Source: Paenibacillus ferrarius
GTDB taxonomy: Bacteria > Bacillota > Bacilli > Paenibacillales > NBRC-103111
Direction of reading: 5' to 3'
NCBI RefSeq assembly: GCF_002027705.1
Contig: NZ_MBTG01000056.1
Coordinates: 62,001-126,000 of the forward strand
DNA: 64,000 nucleotides
The notes under the pieces were generated by a model. That model was not told the DNA's origin, did not search any database, and saw only the letters and a program-made list of their open reading frames with translations. Below are positions 26,813-33,353 of the stretch, piece by piece. The position numbers and the translations under genes are program-made. Position 1 is the first letter of the stretch, and each line of letters starts with the position of its first letter.

Positions 26813-26969
26813 GGATCGACGAAAGTTTTGCTTTCGCAAAACTCAGCTTACGCTTACGACGCAAGTTTTCCTACGGAAAACTCGGCAAATGCTTACGAAG
26901 TCAGTTTTGCACAGCAAAACTCAGCTTACGCTTACGACGCAAGTTTTCCTACGGAAAACTCTTAGGAGG
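26813..26969 (+). repeat. Four-unit tandem hairpin repeat between spoIIGA and sigE, last unit supplying the sigE ribosome binding site
   Basis: Units begin near 26813, 26852, 26891 and 26930, a period of 39-40 nt. Each has GCTTACGA or similar, then an inverted repeat AGTTTTGC/GCAAAACT or AGTTTTCC/GGAAAACT. Units 2 and 4 are identical over 43 nt (26841-26883 and 26919-26961). The last unit runs into CTTAGGAGG, the sigE ribosome binding site. A 65-codon frame through the array (26790-26987) is made of the repeat and is not believed to be a gene. Confidence 0.9.
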
Positions 26970-26977
26970 AAACTAAC

Positions 26978-27700
26978 ATGCTCTTGAAATGGAAAATGCT
27001 TTTTCAACTAGCGTATTATCGTATTTTAATGTTCTTAGGTCTTAAAGGAGAGGAAATCTACTACATAGGTGGTAGTGAAGCTTTACCGCCACCCCTTACG
27101 AGAGAAGAAGAAGAATACTTATTGGAAAAATTACCATCTGGGGATGCCGCGATACGAGCGATGCTGATCGAGCGGAATCTGAGATTGGTTGTCTATATAG
27201 CTAGGAAATTCGAGAATACAGGGATAAATATCGAGGATTTGGTTTCAATCGGTGCTATCGGATTGATTAAAGCTGTGAACACCTTTGACCCTGAGAAAAA
27301 GATAAAATTAGCAACCTATGCATCACGTTGTATCGAAAATGAGATTCTTATGTACCTGCGGCGCAACAGTAAGATTCGTACAGAAGTTTCTTTCGATGAA
27401 CCGCTGAATATTGATTGGGATGGAAATGAACTTCTGCTTTCCGATGTTCTTGGAACCGAGAATGATACGATCTATCGTAACATTGAAGAGCAGGTAGATC
27501 GCAAGTTGCTGCATAAAGCGCTTGATAAGCTTAGTGAACGCGAGCGTATCATCATGGAACTTAGGTTCGGCCTGCAAGACGGCGAAGAAAAAACACAGAA
27601 GGATGTTGCGGACCTGCTCGGTATCTCACAATCGTATATATCCAGATTGGAAAAGCGGATTATTAAAAGGCTTCGCAAGGAATTTAATAAGATGGTATAA
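26978..27700 (+). CDS. sigE: RNA polymerase sporulation sigma factor SigE (pro-SigE)
   Basis: SigE directs early mother-cell transcription during sporulation. The 240-aa product has the N-terminal pro-sequence of about 28 residues with hydrophobic membrane-binding character (MLFQLAYYRILMFLGL), removed by SpoIIGA. Region 2 (NLRLVVYIARKFENTGINIEDL) begins near residue 67, and region 4 has the helix-turn-helix KDVADLLGISQSYISRLEKR near 208. The ATG lies 8 nt after AGGAGG, which is the end of a tandem repeat array. sigG follows. Confidence 0.97.
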   Translation: MLLKWKMLFQLAYYRILMFLGLKGEEIYYIGGSEALPPPLTREEEEYLLEKLPSGDAAIRAMLIERNLRLVVYIARKFENTGINIEDLVSIGAIGLIKAVNTFDPEKKIKLATYASRCIENEILMYLRRNSKIRTEVSFDEPLNIDWDGNELLLSDVLGTENDTIYRNIEEQVDRKLLHKALDKLSERERIIMELRFGLQDGEEKTQKDVADLLGISQSYISRLEKRIIKRLRKEFNKMV

Positions 27701-27800
27701 GAAATTTTTTTTGGGCAGGTTATGTGGAATTTGTTCAGCAGTCACGGGAGGGAGCAAGTCGCAGACCTTTTGTCAAGTGCCTGGACAGAGGGAAGGACAG

Positions 27801-27830
27801 GAATAAATCGGTTACTCACGGGGATAATTA
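27801..27830 (+). promoter_or_regulatory. Candidate SigF/SigG (forespore) promoter of sigG
   Basis: GAATA (27801-27805) and GGGATAATTA (27821-27830) are separated by 15 nt and lie 33 nt before the sigG start. This fits the general SigF/SigG consensus (GYATA and GGNNANAHTR) with one mismatch in each box. B. subtilis spoIIIG is transcribed from such a promoter. The sequence match is suggestive only. Confidence 0.45.
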
Positions 27831-27862
27831 ACAGTAATGTTTCTCCTTGGGAGGTAATCACG

Positions 27863-28645
27863 GTGACCCGAAATAAAGTTGAGATTTGTGGTGTTGATAC
27901 CGCCAAACTGCCTGTTCTCACAAACGCAGAAATGCGTGAGCTGTTCTCTGATTTGCAGACCAAACAAGAACGGACTGCACGGGAGAAGTTGGTGAATGGG
28001 AACCTCAGATTGGTTCTAAGTGTGATTCAACGGTTCAACAATCGCGGAGAGTATGTGGACGATCTCTTCCAAGTTGGTTGTATTGGTTTGATGAAAGCCA
28101 TTGATAATTTCGATTTAAGCCAAAATGTCAAATTCTCGACCTATGCTGTACCGATGATTATAGGTGAGATACGCCGCTACTTACGTGACAATAACCCGAT
28201 TCGCGTTTCTCGTTCCTTGAGAGATATTGCTTACAAAGCTTTGCAAGTCAGAGACAGTTTGACGAATCAGAATTCTCGCGAACCGACGATTTATGAAATA
28301 TCCGAAGCGCTTAATGTGCCCAAAGAGGATGTGGTCTTCGCTCTGGATGCTATTCAAGATCCAGTTTCCCTTTTTGAGCCGATTTATCATGATGGTGGAG
28401 ATCCGATTTATGTGATGGATCAAATCAGTGATGAGCGGAATAAGGATATGTCCTGGATTGAAGGTATTGCCCTGCGGGAAGCGATGCGGAAATTGAATGC
28501 CAGAGAGAAGATGATCCTCTCCATGCGCTTTTTTGAAGGGAAAACACAAATGGAAGTTGCCGATGAGATTGGCATTTCACAAGCGCAAGTATCCAGACTT
28601 GAGAAGTCAGCCATATGCCAGATGCAAAAACATGTGAAATCGTAA
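27863..28645 (+). CDS. sigG: RNA polymerase sporulation sigma factor SigG
   Basis: SigG drives late forespore gene expression. The 260-aa product from GTG 27863 (TTGGGAGGTAA ribosome binding site) begins TRNKVEICGVDTAKLPVL, which matches the family start. Region 2 (NGNLRLVLSVIQRFNNRGEY) and the promoter-recognition helix EVADEIGISQAQVSRLEK near residue 236 are well conserved. The frame is open for 47 more codons upstream, but that part has no ribosome binding site and includes the probable promoter. It follows sigE by 162 nt. Confidence 0.96.
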   Translation: MTRNKVEICGVDTAKLPVLTNAEMRELFSDLQTKQERTAREKLVNGNLRLVLSVIQRFNNRGEYVDDLFQVGCIGLMKAIDNFDLSQNVKFSTYAVPMIIGEIRRYLRDNNPIRVSRSLRDIAYKALQVRDSLTNQNSREPTIYEISEALNVPKEDVVFALDAIQDPVSLFEPIYHDGGDPIYVMDQISDERNKDMSWIEGIALREAMRKLNAREKMILSMRFFEGKTQMEVADEIGISQAQVSRLEKSAICQMQKHVKS

Positions 28646-28655
28646 GTTATTACAT

Positions 28656-28697
28656 AAAGACCGGATCGGCTGTGACAAGCCGTGAAGGTCTTTTTTT
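28656..28697 (+). terminator. Intrinsic terminator after sigG
   Basis: AAAGACC and GGTCTTT flank an inner CGGCT/AGCCG stem, followed by seven T in total. Confidence 0.88.
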
Positions 28698-28707
28698 AAG
28701 TTTCAGG

Positions 28708-28734
28708 ACATTTTGCCCACTCCGCACATATACT
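28708..28734 (+). promoter_or_regulatory. Weak candidate sporulation (SigE/SigK-like) promoter of ylmC
   Basis: CATATACT at 28727-28734 fits the SigE -10 consensus CATAYAHT exactly, and the overlapping CATATACTA fits the SigK form. The upstream ACATTTT at 28708-28714 is a poor -35 with a short 12-nt spacer. It lies between the sigG terminator and ylmC. Confidence 0.28.
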
Positions 28735-28781
28735 AGTACAAAATCAGTTAAAATCTATTGAGATTCGTGGTGAGCAGCCTC

Positions 28782-29081
28782 ATGAAAATATCTGATTTTC
28801 AGACGAAGGATGTAATCAACATTGTAGATGGCAAAAAGCTCGGCCAAATCAGTGATTTGGAGCTTGATTTGCGCCAAGGCCGAATTGAATCCATTGTTGT
28901 ACCAAATCAAAGCAGGTTCTTCGGGTTATTTGGTTCAGGCACGGACGTCATCATCCCATGGAAGCATATTGTGAAAATCGGCGCTGATGTTGTACTCGTT
29001 AAACTCGAGGATGCTCGTCCCTATCGTCAAACGGATGACAGTGAAGGTGTTTATGAGTTTAACCGGCAGTTCCGTAATTGA
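28782..29081 (+). CDS. ylmC: YlmC/YmxH family sporulation protein (PRC-barrel)
   Basis: A 99-aa PRC-barrel protein whose family is annotated as sporulation-associated but has no defined function. The conserved parts are MKISDFQTKDVINI, DGKKLGQISDLELD and the DVIIPWKHIVKIG segment. ATG 28782 is preferred over the upstream TTG or GTG frame because GGTGAG lies 7-12 nt before it. It is set between two terminators, so it is monocistronic. The same gene lies after sigG in B. subtilis and relatives. Confidence 0.88.
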   Translation: MKISDFQTKDVINIVDGKKLGQISDLELDLRQGRIESIVVPNQSRFFGLFGSGTDVIIPWKHIVKIGADVVLVKLEDARPYRQTDDSEGVYEFNRQFRN

Positions 29082-29086
29082 CGTAC

Positions 29087-29146
29087 GACACACGAGCGAA
29101 GGCTGCTGCGAAGCGCGATAGCCGAGCAGATATCGTGTGTCTTTTT
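29087..29146 (+). terminator. Intrinsic terminator after ylmC
   Basis: GACACACGA and TCGTGTGTC form a perfect 9-bp outer stem around a GC-rich inner part, followed by TTTTT. Confidence 0.85.
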
Positions 29147-29193
29147 GTTTTGTGCTAAAGTAGGAGTAACTGAATGTATGGGGAGAGAGACAG

Positions 29194-30066
29194 ATGGAGC
29201 CATTTATTATACAAGATAATGAGAATAGGCCAGTCCTATTTACGATAGCAAGCTGGTTGGAGCAGTTTAGTGAAATAACAGCAGGCTTTACTTCACGCCA
29301 TGGAGGGGTGAGTATGGAGCCCTTTTCGACACTTAATTGCGGGCTTCATGTTAATGATGTATCTGACCATGTAGTGAAGAATCGTGCACTAATTGCCGAA
29401 GCCCTTGAGCAGCCGTTTGAGGCCTTTACATACGCAGAGCAAGTACATGGCAACGAGGTTGTCGTCGTAAGCGCTCAGGATAGAGGGAGAGGCCGTACAT
29501 CCAGAGTAGAGGCTATTCAGGCCAAGGATGGGTTCATCACGAAGGAGCGGGGGATTGTGCTATGCGCACAGTTTGCCGATTGCGTACCTTTGTATTTCTA
29601 TGATCCTGTTCAGCGTGTTGTCGGGTTAGCCCATGCCGGCTGGAAAGGGACCGTGCTAAACATTTCCATGGCTACAATATCCTTAATGACACATACTTTT
29701 GGTAGTCAGCCGTCTGACATTTATGCGGCCATCGGACCATCCATTGGGGCGTGCTGCTATGAGGTGGATACAGTGGTAGCCAGTCGAGTGCAAGAAGTGC
29801 TTGAGGGAACTCTAGATGCACCCGAAGAGGGGGCTCCTATACTGGTTGCCAAAGAAAACGGCAAGTATATGCTGAATTTGCAAGAATTGAACCGAAAATT
29901 GTTGCGCCAAGCAGGAATTTTGTCGTCCCATATCGAAGTATCACAGTTATGTACGAGTTGTAACACTGATCAGTTCTTTTCTCATCGAAAAGAAGGCGGT
30001 GCTACAGGCAGAATGATTGCTTGGATCGGACTTCTGCAAGAAGCGGATGAGCAAGCAATGCGTTGA
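29194..30066 (+). CDS. pgeF: Peptidoglycan editing factor PgeF / multicopper-type purine nucleoside phosphorylase (YlmD)
   Basis: The YfiH/YlmD family has purine nucleoside phosphorylase, adenosine deaminase and laccase-like activity, and its E. coli member acts in peptidoglycan quality control. The 290-aa product has the metal-ligand motifs QVHGNEV near residue 90, CAQFADCVPL near 128 and LAHAGWKGT near 149, and the C-terminal CTSCNTDQFFSHRKEGG. ATG follows GGGGAGAGAG. It begins the pgeF-ylmE-sepF-ylmG-ylmH group that links the sigma block to divIVA. Confidence 0.93.
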   Translation: MEPFIIQDNENRPVLFTIASWLEQFSEITAGFTSRHGGVSMEPFSTLNCGLHVNDVSDHVVKNRALIAEALEQPFEAFTYAEQVHGNEVVVVSAQDRGRGRTSRVEAIQAKDGFITKERGIVLCAQFADCVPLYFYDPVQRVVGLAHAGWKGTVLNISMATISLMTHTFGSQPSDIYAAIGPSIGACCYEVDTVVASRVQEVLEGTLDAPEEGAPILVAKENGKYMLNLQELNRKLLRQAGILSSHIEVSQLCTSCNTDQFFSHRKEGGATGRMIAWIGLLQEADEQAMR

Positions 30067-30084
30067 AGTGAGGTGCTTTCGCAA

Positions 30085-30771
30085 ATGAATTTACGTAATC
30101 GTAAAAATGAAGTCGAAGTGCGGGTTGCCGCAGTCTGTGAGCGGTCCGGACGAAATCAAGAGGATATCAAGATCATAGCTGTAACCAAATATGTTTCCTT
30201 AGAAACAACACGAACTGTTTTGGATGAAGGACTACAGCACATTGGCGAGAATCGGTGGCAGGATGTTAAGCCTAAGTGGGAGGCGCTGCACGAGCGAGGA
30301 ACCTGGCATTTCATCGGACATCTCCAAACGAACAAAGTGAAAGACGTCATTGGCAAATTTGCCTATATTCACTCGTTGGATCGTATGTCGCTAGCCAAAG
30401 AACTGGACAAACAGGCAGCAGCCCTAGGTTTGGAAGTTAATTGCTTGCTGCAAGTGAATGTCTCCGGCGAGGAGTCCAAATATGGCGTAGCCCCTGAGCA
30501 TTTCTTTGATCTCGCTGCAGAAGTCAGCAAACTAACACATATACATATCACCGGCTTGATGACCATGGCTCCGTATGAGATGGAAGCTGATGCAACGAGA
30601 CCTGTTTTTCGTGGATTAAGAGAGCTTCGAGATCAATTGAATGAACGGCAAATATTCCCTTATGAGGTCACCGAGTTGTCAATGGGAATGTCCGGTGATT
30701 TTGAGGTAGCTATTGAAGAAGGCGCAACTTGGGTGCGTTTGGGAACGGTTTTAGTGGGTAAAGAAGAGTAA
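30085..30771 (+). CDS. ylmE: YggS/YlmE family pyridoxal phosphate homeostasis protein
   Basis: This is a single-domain PLP-binding TIM-barrel protein that buffers cellular PLP and has no known catalytic role. The 228-aa product has the Schiff-base lysine in IIAVTKYVS near residue 32, GENRWQDVKPK near 56, HFIGHLQTNKVK near 76, and the phosphate-binding SMGMSGDFEVAI near 200. ATG 30085 has GAGGTG upstream. A GTG at 30073 lies in that ribosome binding site. It sits next to sepF as in many Gram-positive bacteria. Confidence 0.94.
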   Translation: MNLRNRKNEVEVRVAAVCERSGRNQEDIKIIAVTKYVSLETTRTVLDEGLQHIGENRWQDVKPKWEALHERGTWHFIGHLQTNKVKDVIGKFAYIHSLDRMSLAKELDKQAAALGLEVNCLLQVNVSGEESKYGVAPEHFFDLAAEVSKLTHIHITGLMTMAPYEMEADATRPVFRGLRELRDQLNERQIFPYEVTELSMGMSGDFEVAIEEGATWVRLGTVLVGKEE

Positions 30772-30823
30772 TGAAGAAATAATCAATGTTCTGGATGTAA
30801 GAACAAGACAGGAGGGAATTATA

Positions 30824-31246
30824 GTGGGTGTATATAACCGATTTATGAATTTTCTTGGACTGCAAGAAGAGGAAGAGGTTGTGGAGCGGGAACGGATTGT
30901 GGAAACAACAGAAGAACCTGAAACCAATCCATATGAATTGCGTAATAAAAATAAGGCGAATGTCGTCAGCATTCATTCACAGAAAAATGCACGTGTCGTG
31001 CTGAGCGAGCCTCGCACCTATGAAGAGACACAAGACATCGCAGATCATCTTCGATCTCGAAGAGCTGTGGTCGTTAATCTGCAGCGCGTTCGCGGCGATC
31101 AAGCTGTACGGATCGTAGATTTTTTGAGCGGAACAGTATATGCTTTGAATGGGTCTATTTCCAAACTAGGACCGAATATCTTTCTGTGTACACCAGACAC
31201 CGTCGATATTCATGGTCACATCTCCGAGATGATGGGTGAGGAATAG
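30824..31246 (+). CDS. sepF: Cell division protein SepF
   Basis: SepF bundles FtsZ filaments and anchors them to the membrane. The 140-aa product has the N-terminal amphipathic helix (GVYNRFMNFLGL), an acidic linker, and the SepF domain with RAVVVNLQRV near residue 79 and VRIVDFLSGTVYAL near 92. The start is GTG behind GGAGGG. It acts on the same FtsZ C-terminal peptide seen in ftsZ upstream. Confidence 0.94.
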   Translation: MGVYNRFMNFLGLQEEEEVVERERIVETTEEPETNPYELRNKNKANVVSIHSQKNARVVLSEPRTYEETQDIADHLRSRRAVVVNLQRVRGDQAVRIVDFLSGTVYALNGSISKLGPNIFLCTPDTVDIHGHISEMMGEE

Positions 31247-31278
31247 GCGCATATCCTAACACAGAGGTGGATGCTTAC

Positions 31279-31551
31279 GTGGCTTACGTTCACTATTATT
31301 TAAGTATTTTGATGGAAATTTATTATTTCATGATTATTGGTTATTTGATTCTTTCTTGGTTTCCGAATGCGCGTGACAGCTTTATTGGTGGATTGCTGAG
31401 CAAACTGGTTGAGCCCTATTTAAGTCCTTTCCGGAAAATCATTCCGAGTATGGGCGTCATTGATTTCTCCCCAATCGTCGCTTTGATCGCTTTGCGATTT
31501 GTCGTGATGGGAATTGCAGCTGTGCTAGATTTCATTGCGGGGATGTTTTAA
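31279..31551 (+). CDS. ylmG: YggT family membrane protein YlmG
   Basis: A 90-aa membrane protein of the YggT/YlmG family, encoded in division clusters across Gram-positive bacteria, with an uncertain role in cell shape or membrane organisation. Two transmembrane helices are visible, one around YYFMIIGYLILSWFPN and one near the C-terminus, with the conserved PYLSPFRKIIP between them. GTG 31279 is chosen because GAGGTGG is 7 nt upstream. A GTG at 31267 lies within it. Confidence 0.88.
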   Translation: MAYVHYYLSILMEIYYFMIIGYLILSWFPNARDSFIGGLLSKLVEPYLSPFRKIIPSMGVIDFSPIVALIALRFVVMGIAAVLDFIAGMF

Positions 31552-31553
31552 TT

Positions 31554-32336
31554 TTGTCAAAAGAACTATACGGCCATTTCCACCCTGATGAACACCATTT
31601 TGTGGACAAAGCCTGGGACTGGGTTGAGCGGGCAGCAGAGCAGCATGCTGTGAAGCTGACGGATTTCCTAGATCCCAGACAGGCATTTATTTTAACTTCA
31701 CTCGTTAACCGGCATCCCGATGTCCACTGTCGTTTGGATGGCGGATATTCGGCTGCAGAACGAAGGAGAGCATTGATTGCCCCTGACTACCGTCTATTGG
31801 ATGGAGAGGATATGGCCATGTCAGTGCTGTCTGTTGCTTCCGGAGACGGTAAATTTCTAACCTTAGAACATGGAGATTACATGGGCGCCATTCTTGGACT
31901 CGGCATGAAGCGAGACAAGGTTGGCGATATTCATGTTATAGAGGGCGGCTGCCACTGCTTGGTAACGCAGGATGCAGCCGATTACTTGCATTTGAATTTA
32001 TCACAAGTCCATAAAGTTCATGTCCAAACGGAGCTATTGCCCCTGGATCAGTTGGAGCTGGCACAGGTGAGCTTGGACGAGCTGACCTTGTCTGTGGCCT
32101 CGATGCGGATGGATGGTATCGTGAGTGATGTTTTTCGTCTCAGTCGTGCCAAAGTATTGACACCTATTCAAGCTGGTCGCTGCCGAGTCAATTGGAAGCT
32201 TGAGGAAGATCCGAGCAAGCCGTTGAAAGAAGGCGACATGGTTTCTATGCAAGGCTTTGGCCGGTTCAAGGTGCTTGAAGTCGAAGGCGTCACGAAAAAA
32301 GGCAGGATTCGCGTGAAAATCGGTAAATTTGCCTAA
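31554..32336 (+). CDS. ylmH: S4-domain RNA-binding protein YlmH
   Basis: YlmH is an RNA-binding protein. The B. subtilis homologue is reported to act in rescue of stalled ribosomal large subunits. The 260-aa product has an N-terminal domain with DPRQAFILTSL, a middle domain with YMGAILGLGMKRDKVGDI near residue 107, and a C-terminal S4 domain (about 185-250) containing LTPIQAGRCRVNWK. It begins with TTG 2 nt after ylmG, so translation is probably coupled. Confidence 0.9.
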   Translation: MSKELYGHFHPDEHHFVDKAWDWVERAAEQHAVKLTDFLDPRQAFILTSLVNRHPDVHCRLDGGYSAAERRRALIAPDYRLLDGEDMAMSVLSVASGDGKFLTLEHGDYMGAILGLGMKRDKVGDIHVIEGGCHCLVTQDAADYLHLNLSQVHKVHVQTELLPLDQLELAQVSLDELTLSVASMRMDGIVSDVFRLSRAKVLTPIQAGRCRVNWKLEEDPSKPLKEGDMVSMQGFGRFKVLEVEGVTKKGRIRVKIGKFA

Positions 32337-32379
32337 GTGGAACATTTATCCACGAACTTTGCAGGAATTGCTTATTTTC

Positions 32380-32386
32380 TGTCGAA
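32380..32386 (+). promoter_or_regulatory. Spo0A-box-like heptamer upstream of divIVA
   Basis: TGTCGAA, the core Spo0A box, lies 104 nt before the divIVA start in the ylmH-divIVA spacer. A 7-mer is expected several times by chance in a window of this size, so this is only a hint. Confidence 0.2.
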
Positions 32387-32442
32387 CTGAAACAGTAAGA
32401 GTTAGGTGTAAACGGGCTTTCAGCGGAAGCTTGTCCGTTTAT

Positions 32443-32482
32443 GCTTACGAAGTCAGTTTTGCTAAGCAAAACGCTAAGGAGG
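32443..32482 (+). repeat. SD-fused repeat unit before divIVA
   Basis: A 40-nt unit starts GCTTACGAAGTC, forms the hairpin AGTTTTGC/GCAAAAC and ends in GCTAAGGAGG, the divIVA ribosome binding site. It is nearly identical to unit 3 of the sigE array (26891-26922). Confidence 0.88.
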
Positions 32483-32489
32483 GGCACTG

Positions 32490-32966
32490 ATGCCATTAAC
32501 ACCGTTAGACATACATAATAAAGAATTTTCCCGCTCGTTTCGCGGTTATGATGAAGATCAGGTCAACGAATTCCTCGATCAAGTCATTAAAGATTACGAA
32601 GCGTTGATTCGCGAGAATAAAGACTTACAGAATCAAACGGTGGCGCTTCAGGAGCGGCTGGATCATTTCACGAATATTGAAGATTCGCTTAGCAAGACGA
32701 TCATTGTCGCGCAAGAGGCGGCAGATGAAGTAAGAAGCAATGCGAAGAAAGAAGCTCAGTTGATCTTAAAAGAAGCCGAGAAAAATGCAGATCGGATCAT
32801 CAATGAATCGTTGACGCGTTCACGCAAAGTGTCTCTGGAGATTGAAGAGTTGAAGAAGCAGGCATCGATTTATCGGACCCGTTTCCGGACGCTGCTGGAA
32901 GCTCAGCTTGAACTGCTCAACACAGAAGGCTGGCAAAGCATGCAATTCGAGACCAAAGAAGAGTAG
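32490..32966 (+). CDS. divIVA: Cell-pole and septum protein DivIVA
   Basis: DivIVA recognises negatively curved membrane at poles and septa and recruits Min proteins. In sporulating cells it helps anchor the chromosome. The 158-aa product has the N-terminal membrane-targeting domain (PLTPLDIHNKEFSRSFRGYD) and a coiled coil covering most of residues 30-140. It has an ATG 7 nt behind AGGAGG supplied by a dispersed repeat. The gene sits between ylmH and ileS as in B. subtilis. Confidence 0.95.
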   Translation: MPLTPLDIHNKEFSRSFRGYDEDQVNEFLDQVIKDYEALIRENKDLQNQTVALQERLDHFTNIEDSLSKTIIVAQEAADEVRSNAKKEAQLILKEAEKNADRIINESLTRSRKVSLEIEELKKQASIYRTRFRTLLEAQLELLNTEGWQSMQFETKEE

Positions 32967-32994
32967 GAAACTACTGTCCTAGGTGGTTGTCATA

Positions 32995-33023
32995 TTGACT
33001 ATGCCTAGTGAATTGGGTATACT
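32995..33023 (+). promoter_or_regulatory. SigA-type promoter of ileS
   Basis: TTGACT (32995-33000) and TATACT (33018-33023) are 17 nt apart, ahead of the T-box leader. Confidence 0.85.
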
Positions 33024-33029
33024 CCTGTT

Positions 33030-33306
33030 AAATGTATCTCAGCAAAGCTATGACTGGAACGAGTAGGGCGTCATTGCAGTGTCAGCGAATTAGGATATCG
33101 GTGTGAGCCTAATCTCTGCAGCGTATCGAATATCCCCCAGGAGCGTCTCTTGAATCAAGTAGAGAGAACCGGGTCATGCCGTTACACATGGTCGAGTGAT
33201 TAAGCGTTAGAGCTGCGCAATGTGCGCTGGTTCAATTGCTTAATAACGAGGGTGGTACCGCGAGTTGAGTTTCTCGTCCCTTTTTAGGGGATGGGAGGCT
33301 TTTTTT
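33030..33306 (+). promoter_or_regulatory. T-box leader (isoleucine) with terminator
   Basis: This is a T-box riboswitch that reads uncharged tRNA-Ile and controls ileS by transcription antitermination. The conserved T-box sequence AGGGTGGTACCGCG lies at 33249-33262. It is followed by an imperfect terminator hairpin (33273-33297) and a run of seven T. An AGTA motif near 33062 and the candidate specifier ATC at 33125-33127 fit isoleucine. The specifier reading is inferred from the downstream gene, because I did not fold stem I. Confidence 0.93.
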
Positions 33307-33353
33307 GTTTTTTGGACGCAAACAAGTTTAAGGTAAGAAATGGAGCGGTTGAC

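Noticed and set aside
26790..26987. 65-codon ORF between spoIIGA and sigE
   Set aside because: It consists of the tandem repeat units and overlaps the sigE ribosome binding site and start.
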